A stretch of DNA of 64,000 nt, from contig JAPHEF010000001.1 in NCBI GenBank assembly GCA_029259535.1, forward strand, positions 1-64,000. The letters run 5' to 3'. Both the position numbers and the translations under genes were made by a program. The notes beneath the pieces were generated by a model that saw nothing but the letters and a program-made list of their open reading frames with translations, was not told the DNA's origin and did not search any database. The stretch comes from Alkanophaga liquidiphilum. Lineage in GTDB: Archaea > Halobacteriota > Syntropharchaeia > Alkanophagales > B39-G2. This document shows positions 59,086 through 64,000 of the stretch, piece by piece; the first letter of the stretch is position 1, and every line of letters begins with the position of its first letter.

Positions 59086-60450
59086 ATGCAAGCGGTGATG
59101 AGCATCGCCGGTTCTGACAGTAGTGGCGGCGCTGGCGTGCAGGCGGACCTTCGGACATTTGCGGCGCTCGGCGTTTATGGCACTGCCGTGATAACGTCGG
59201 TGACAGCGCAGGATTCCGAGGGCGTGCGGCGTAGGGAAGACGTGAGTGTGGGGCTCGTGCGTGAGCAGATAGAGGCAGTTGTTGAGGACATAGGCGTGGA
59301 TTTTGCAAAGACGGGCATGCTTGCGTCTTCGGCAATCGTGGAGTGCGTTGCGGAGGCGTTGCGTCGTTACGACGTGCCGTTCGTTCTTGATCCCGTGCTC
59401 GAAGCTGGCGCCGGCGGCACGCTCCTCGATGAAAGCGCCCTACCGACGCTCGTTGAGAAACTCCTGCCGCTCGCTGCTGTAACGACGCCGAACGTTGCGG
59501 AGGCGAGTGTTATTTCAGGCATTGAAATAACGGATGAAAAGAGCATGCGGGCGGCGGCGCTCCGCATCTACGAGCTTGGCGTTGAAGCCGTCGTGATAAC
59601 GGGGGGGCATTTCAACCGCAAAGGCGCCGACTTGCTCTACGACGGCGAGTTTTTAGAGCTACGAGGCGAAATCATACAAACCGCCGAGAGAATACACGGG
59701 GCAGGCTGCACGTTCTCAGCGGCGCTCGCTGCGGAACTTGCAAAGGGGCGAAGCCTACGAGAAGCAGTGGCAGCCGCAAAACGGTTTGTCACTACAGCAA
59801 TCTCGGGGGGCTGGCAGCGTGTCGGTAGACGCGAAATGCTCGTCGTAGACCAGCTTTTCACGCTGCGAAAAGCAGAAAGCAAGCTTGATGCCATTAAGAG
59901 CGTTAAGACCGCTGTTAAGATGCTACGGCGCAGCGGGAGCTTCGTCAAACTCATACCCGAGGTCGGCGTTAACGTTGGGATGGCGGCAGTCGGCGCAGAG
60001 AGTGCGGCAGATGTCGCTGCTGTCTGCGGCAGGATACGACGGTGCGGCAACGAGATGGCGGCGGGCTGTGTGGAGCTCGGCGCCAGCGAGCACGTCGCAA
60101 GAGTCATACTGGCGGCGATGGAATTCAACGCTGAAATCAGGGCGGCGATGAACGTCCGCCTTTCTTCAGAAATTCTGGAGGCATGCCGCCAGCTTGGTTT
60201 AAAGCTCGCAAGCTTCTCAAGAGCTGAAGAGCCTACAGGCGTGAAAACTCTCGACTGGGGCGTCAGGGAGGCTGCTCGCCGCTGGCTTGCGTCGCAACCG
60301 CAGACCACAACGAACTTCCCAGATGCCGTTTACGATTGGGGCGCTGAGGGCAAAGAGCCGATGCTGAGACTTTTTGGAAAGAACGCCGTCGAGGTTGCAG
60401 AAAGGGCTCTAAAGCTTTCCGAGATGCTCAGCCACGACAGAAAAACTTAA
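59086..60450 (+). CDS. thiDN: Bifunctional ThiD-ThiN (HMP-P kinase / thiamine phosphate synthase)
   Basis: A 454-residue fusion for thiamine synthesis. The ThiD half (about 1-250) phosphorylates HMP and HMP-P: SIAGSDSSGGAGVQADLRTF (about 6-25), VLDPVLEAGAG and IHGAGCTFSAALAAEL (about 204-219) with the catalytic Cys region. The ThiN half (about 265-454) joins HMP-PP and thiazole phosphate: LIPEVGVNVGMAAVGA (about 288) and SRAEEPTGVKTLDWGVREA (about 380-398). This fusion is the usual archaeal arrangement. The tandem repeat upstream may regulate it. Confidence 0.95.
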   Translation: MQAVMSIAGSDSSGGAGVQADLRTFAALGVYGTAVITSVTAQDSEGVRRREDVSVGLVREQIEAVVEDIGVDFAKTGMLASSAIVECVAEALRRYDVPFVLDPVLEAGAGGTLLDESALPTLVEKLLPLAAVTTPNVAEASVISGIEITDEKSMRAAALRIYELGVEAVVITGGHFNRKGADLLYDGEFLELRGEIIQTAERIHGAGCTFSAALAAELAKGRSLREAVAAAKRFVTTAISGGWQRVGRREMLVVDQLFTLRKAESKLDAIKSVKTAVKMLRRSGSFVKLIPEVGVNVGMAAVGAESAADVAAVCGRIRRCGNEMAAGCVELGASEHVARVILAAMEFNAEIRAAMNVRLSSEILEACRQLGLKLASFSRAEEPTGVKTLDWGVREAARRWLASQPQTTTNFPDAVYDWGAEGKEPMLRLFGKNAVEVAERALKLSEMLSHDRKT

Positions 60451-60634
60451 CGAGAACAGGCTTGTGAGTCTTGCGAAGAAGGCTTCACCGCGCGAGTTGG
60501 ATTGGAGCGACCATAGGCAAACATTCAGGCGTGCGTGAGGAGCGCTGTCGTGATGGGATAGTTTTTTAAATCTCGAGGTAAAAAGCAGAGAGCGTGAGAT
60601 GCCTTATAAATGGGACATCCAATGGGGGAAGAGT

Positions 60635-60958
60635 ATGGAAGTCAGGGACATTTTGTTCTCGGCAGTTATGATATTTTCGGTATTCGTGCTGACATTCAGA
60701 CTACTTTCGAAATACCACGACAAGGACGCTGTCGTCATACTTTCGGCGATGATGCTTATAACGATGCTGGCGCTGTTGCTCCTGAGCATAAGTGTGCAGC
60801 TAAGGAGGATGGAGGAGACGATAAATGCAAAGGAGCGCTCTTTAAGAACGAATGTAAGAAGCGTCGAGGAAAGCGTCGAGAAGCGACTGGACGCCGTCGT
60901 CGAAAGAGTAAACAGAGCTGTGGAAAAGATGGAGAGGGAAAGGAGATTTTATCGTTGA
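60635..60958 (+). CDS. Small two-helix membrane protein with coiled coil
   Basis: A 107-residue protein. Two hydrophobic helices (ILFSAVMIFSVFVLTFRLL and VVILSAMMLITMLALLLLSI) are followed by a long charged coiled coil (RSVEESVEKRLDAVVERVNR, then AVEKMERERR). I took the ATG at 60635, preceded by GGGGGAAGAG and with CTTATAAATGG, a possible TATA box, about 25 bp before it. An in-frame ATG at 60599 is the alternative. No family is recognised. The end overlaps the convergent oxidoreductase gene by 10 bp. Confidence 0.6.
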   Translation: MEVRDILFSAVMIFSVFVLTFRLLSKYHDKDAVVILSAMMLITMLALLLLSISVQLRRMEETINAKERSLRTNVRSVEESVEKRLDAVVERVNRAVEKMERERRFYR

Positions 60959-62292
60959 TCCGCCACTCTTGCATTTTCGGCAGCTTGCATGATGTGGTAA
61001 AATGCGGGGGGCGCCGTTAAAAGCGGATGCGTACCCACCTGCGCAGTCGCAGCTTCGTCCACCGTCATTCTTTTTCTTATCATTGTCCCTATAATGTTTG
61101 CGATCTCGCCCACCACGTAGCCACCGCTCAGCTGCCCGCCGATGACCGTCTCGGTCTTCGCATCGAACAGTAGCTTCATCCTTATCCTTTTTATCCCCGG
61201 CATCGTCGGCGGATGCTTGTCTGGAATTTCAACGCTGCCCACTACATATTTTATACCTTCTGCCTCTGCAGCCTTCTCGGTAAGACCCGAAACTGCGAGC
61301 GCAAGGTCGCCTATCGCCGTCGAAAACGTTCCTATGACGCCTTCGTTCCTCCTACGGAGCTTGAAGAGATTGGCGCCGGCAATCCTCGCCTCATAAGAAC
61401 CTATAGGTGCAAGCATCAGCATCGAAGGTTTATTAGTGAAGAAAGAGCGTTTGAATGCGCAGTCACCTACCGCAAATATGTCTTCGTCGCTCGTTCTCTG
61501 ATATTCGTCAACGACGACGCCATAACGCTCGTCCACTTCGAGTCCTGCGTCCGTTGCGAGGCTGACTTCTTTCTTCAAACCAACAGTCACGACAACGACA
61601 TCCGCCTCCAGAACCTCGCCGCTGTCGAGTTTCACGCCTCTGACCCTACTCATCTCATCTCCCAAGATGCTCTCGACCTTACAGCCCGTGAAGACTTTTA
61701 TGCCACGTTCTTTTAGCTTACTCTCTGCAAGCTCGCAGAATTCGTCGTCAAAAGCTGTTTGTAAGCAGTGTGGCATGAGCTCCACGATTGAGACCTCTAA
61801 GCCACGCTTGCGCAGCTCGTCGCCGAGCTCTACTCCCACGAAGCCCCCGCCTATTATCACAGCCTTCTTCTTCCCGCTTAACGCTTCCAGAAATCTCTTT
61901 ATATACTCGTAGTTCTTCTCCACGAAGAAGACGTTCTTGAGGTCTGATCCCTCTATGGGTGGTTTTATAGGGGAGGAGCCAGTTGCGAGCACGAGCTTGT
62001 CATAGCTTATCTCCCTACCACCTGCTGTCTTCACAACTTTACGTTCTCGGTCTATTTTTGTCGCTGCGTCTATGACGAGGGACAAGCCCCGCTTCTTATA
62101 ACGCTCGTTGGAGAAAACGTCGTCATCCACACCTTTCAGCGTCCCGAAGATGTAAGGTATGCCGCAGGGCACCAGTGTCTTCTCCTCCCTCTTTACCAGC
62201 GTAACAGAGGCGTCCTTGTAGAAAATTTTAGCTGTAAATGCCGCCGGCGCCCCTGCCGCCGAACCCCCACCGATCACAACCACTCTTTTCAT
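60949..62292 (-). CDS. CoA-disulfide reductase / NADH oxidase family flavoprotein
   Basis: A 447-residue FAD-dependent pyridine nucleotide-disulfide oxidoreductase. VVVIGGGSAAGAPAAFTAK (about 4-22) binds FAD. LVPCGIPYIFG (about 41-51) has the single redox Cys typical of CoA-disulfide reductases and NADH oxidases. AVIIGGGFVGVELGDEL (about 144-160) is the NAD(P)H site and DIFAVGDCAF (about 272) the second FAD contact. The final EIANIIGTMIRKRMTVDEAA and AQVGTHPLLTAPP belong to the dimerisation domain. Physiological acceptor (CoA disulfide, oxygen or polysulfide) is not decided. Confidence 0.92.
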   Translation of the reverse strand: MKRVVVIGGGSAAGAPAAFTAKIFYKDASVTLVKREEKTLVPCGIPYIFGTLKGVDDDVFSNERYKKRGLSLVIDAATKIDRERKVVKTAGGREISYDKLVLATGSSPIKPPIEGSDLKNVFFVEKNYEYIKRFLEALSGKKKAVIIGGGFVGVELGDELRKRGLEVSIVELMPHCLQTAFDDEFCELAESKLKERGIKVFTGCKVESILGDEMSRVRGVKLDSGEVLEADVVVVTVGLKKEVSLATDAGLEVDERYGVVVDEYQRTSDEDIFAVGDCAFKRSFFTNKPSMLMLAPIGSYEARIAGANLFKLRRRNEGVIGTFSTAIGDLALAVSGLTEKAAEAEGIKYVVGSVEIPDKHPPTMPGIKRIRMKLLFDAKTETVIGGQLSGGYVVGEIANIIGTMIRKRMTVDEAATAQVGTHPLLTAPPAFYHIMQAAENARVADQR

Positions 62293-62599
62293 GCTACTAC
62301 ATAGTTTTTACAGAAAAAGAATTAGCTTCCCACGACTCGCTTTTTTCGCTGAGAGCAATGCACGGGTCAGCCATGTATTCATTGCAAAAGCCAATCTTCT
62401 TCATAAACTTTGAAGCGAGGGACAACCACCGTGGTGGAGGAATGCCGCTCTCACTTCCGTTATTAATGCACCTCGACATAGATGTGAGTTGCAAAAAGCG
62501 TAACGGTGAAGGTTTCGCCGAAGATTAACGTGCCCATTCCTGCCGTCTTAAATTTTTTACAACAGCAGTTAGGCGCTTGCTCGCCTCTACTACGCTTAC

Positions 62600-63028
62600 G
62601 TGCTTGAGCGTGGCTTGCACGAGCGGCGAGATCGCTGCTAAAGACGTGAAGAGCATTCTGCACGAGGCGCTTTACGAGCAAGTGCGGGAGACTTTTTGCC
62701 TTGGGAGTCAGAGCGTCTAGGAAATCAGGGACGTGGTCGTAGAAGCTTTCAACTCATGGACGCTGCTTCACAGGAAGTGTCGAATTTGCGATTGAGCACG
62801 ACGCCATGATTGCTCTCGAACGCTTTGATATCAAGCCAAAAAGGGGCGTGCTGGGAAGGATTTACGTTAGAATGGTGTCAGCGAGCCGGACTCCGAGCGC
62901 TGCCGTTTCTGTGAGGCGGAAGGTTTGCGGCGAGGGGCGATTTTCAAGTGCTGCCGCTGCGGACGCGCCTACGATGCCGACTTTAATGCAGCGTGTAAAC
63001 CCGCCCTCGGGCGAACGCCCGTAAAGCC
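62600..63028 (+). pseudogene. Decayed IS200/IS605-family tnpB
   Basis: Pieces of TnpB appear in order but in different frames. SILHEALYEQVRETFCLGSQSV (shown in parts; about 62650-62718) resembles the N-terminal helical domain. VEFAIEHDAMIALERFDIKP (about 62777-62836) is the RuvC-II region with its Glu. ERCRFCEAEG and FKCCRCGRAYDADFNAA (about 62905-62995) are the zinc ribbon and final RuvC Asp. At least two frame changes, an internal stop and a deleted RuvC-I region show it is dead. The rest of the 840-bp gap (62293-63132) holds no other gene I can support. Confidence 0.85.
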
Positions 63029-63132
63029 ATCGGTTTCAACAGGTGGTTGTTTGCTTGCCAAAGTTTTGCATTATCCCGGCAACGCATACGCTTGCTCTTA
63101 TCTAAATTCTCGTGCTCAATTATGAGTTAAGG

Positions 63133-64000
63133 ATGAATGTCATCATACTTGACGGCTATGTGGACGAGCCAACATGCCTGGGAGTGCCACCATATATTAG
63201 TCCTTATGTGCGTTACGCCGCCGGCGCCGCTCTGAAAACTGCCAAAGAGCTTTGTTTAGACTTAAAACTTTTATACTTCACGATCGACCAGCTACGGAGC
63301 GGCGTGGGCTTTAAAGAGATTATAAAAGCTGACTTGCTTGTAGTCATTTGCGGAACGGCGGTTCCGGGCAAGTATTTAGGTGGGACGCCAGCGTCCTCCT
63401 CAGAGCTTGCGAGGCTATTGAGCGGCGTGGAGCGTCCCGTGAAAGTGCTGGGCGGTCCTGCTGCGAAGTTCGGCTTTGGGACAGGGGGCGGGCGGCGTGC
63501 TGCCGCCGTTCCAGAGGGCGTGTTCGACATCGTTGCGACCGGCGACGTCGAGTTCGTCATTTCGCAACTCATTGCAGAGCGCCTGAGCGTGGAGCGTGTG
63601 GCGCCCGAAGAACATCGTGAAAGCGTCTCACAAATAAGAAATTTTGCTATTTACGGCGCCGAAATAGTAAGGCAGCACCCGAACTTTCCGCACATCATCG
63701 CAGAGCTTGAGACGTATCGGGGCTGCGCCCGCTCGCTCGTCGGTGGCTGTTCCTTTTGCGTGGAGCCGAACAAGGGGTTACCAGATTTCAGACCCGTAGA
63801 GGACGTCGTTGACGAAGTCGCAGCGCTTTACAAAGTGGGCGTGCGGCACTTCCGCTTTGGGAGCCAGCCATGTTTGTTTTCATATATGGCAGAAGGCGTC
63901 GGCGAGCTTGAGTTCCCTAAGCCCAACTCTGAGGCGTTGGAGCGTCTTTACAGGGGAATAAGAGCCGTGGCGCCAAAGCTCAGAACGCTGCACATGGACA
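63133..64000 (+). CDS. Radical SAM protein (C-terminus beyond window)
   Basis: I translated this frame directly since it runs off the right edge (289 codons seen). The N-terminal 170 residues are a Rossmann-like region (VIILDGYVDEPTC; ADLLVVICGTAVPG; VKVLGGPAAKFGFG). The radical SAM site is YRGCARSLVGGCSFCVEP (about 196-213), a C-x7-C-x2-C spacing instead of the usual C-x3-C-x2-C. VRHFRFGSQPCLFSY follows. AAGGATG gives the start, with a ribosome-binding-like AAGGA. The reaction is unknown; the spacing marks a specific archaeal subgroup. Confidence 0.85.
   Translation, partial: MNVIILDGYVDEPTCLGVPPYISPYVRYAAGAALKTAKELCLDLKLLYFTIDQLRSGVGFKEIIKADLLVVICGTAVPGKYLGGTPASSSELARLLSGVERPVKVLGGPAAKFGFGTGGGRRAAAVPEGVFDIVATGDVEFVISQLIAERLSVERVAPEEHRESVSQIRNFAIYGAEIVRQHPNFPHIIAELETYRGCARSLVGGCSFCVEPNKGLPDFRPVEDVVDEVAALYKVGVRHFRFGSQPCLFSYMAEGVGELEFPKPNSEALERLYRGIRAVAPKLRTLHMD

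Noticed and set aside
1..64000. CRISPR array, rRNA or tRNA genes
   Set aside because: No evenly spaced direct repeats, rRNA-like or closed cloverleaf sequences were seen on reading the window.

Overview
The window is archaeal chromosome. It carries thermosome (group II chaperonin) subunits, prefoldin beta, an archaeal RFC small subunit, RNase P component 4, archaeal-type PurP, CTP-dependent riboflavin kinase, ThiD-ThiN, TmcA and an archaeal valyl-tRNA synthetase. Several genes have a TATA-like box about 25 bp from the start codon, which suggests leaderless mRNAs. A protein matching methanogenesis marker 2 points to a methanogen or a relative with methane or alkane metabolism (for example the ANME-1/Syntrophoarchaeia group). 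The exact lineage is inference.

Layout. (1) 1-9.85 kb is an AT-rich surface-polysaccharide island, almost all on the minus strand: glycosyltransferases, a DegT-type aminotransferase, a hexapeptide acyltransferase, WbqC, and two copies of a deacetylase/FemAB-like pair. It holds two broken genes: a frameshifted GT4 glycosyltransferase and a decayed chimera of wbqC and deacetylase. (2) 9.9-11.3 kb: an unknown protein and a HEPN/MNT toxin-antitoxin-like pair. (3) 11.4-29.4 kb: housekeeping and metabolism, including thermosome, RNase P component 4, purP, a UbiD-family decarboxylase, an orphan CheR, prs, a site-2 protease, methanogenesis marker 2, a tandem thymidylate-synthase-like protein, a four-CBS protein and a divergent FtsZ-like protein. 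(4) 29.3-37.6 kb: a glycogen-type set (GT4 synthase, NDP-sugar pyrophosphorylase, GH15 glucoamylase) around a helicase-nuclease fusion. (5) 37.5-54.3 kb: second thermosome-like subunit, prefoldin, ribB-ribK, Sir2, intein-bearing RFC, TmcA, a sensor kinase and a TldE-like protein. (6) 54.3-64 kb: a membrane glycosyltransferase, valS, thiDN, a flavin oxidoreductase, a ruined tnpB and a radical SAM gene cut by the window end.

The most unusual signal is non-coding. Two loci (A, minus strand, 21.2-21.34 kb; B, plus strand, 56.18-56.32 kb) share a 42-nt core with 33 identities. Each has a TATA box at the same distance, the same G-rich stem, and a 3' GAAGC-hairpin-TCAC end like the right ends (omega RNA 3' ends) of IS200/IS605 elements. 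No intact tnpB lies near either one. A third locus (54.3-54.48 kb) has two interleaved 8-bp perfect complementarities, as in a pseudoknot, and also ends in TCAC. A shorter hairpin repeat occurs at 34.68, 50.5 and 56.11 kb. A tnpB relic at 62.6-63.03 kb shows that this transposon class was once active here. These loci may be relics, non-autonomous elements, or retained small RNAs.
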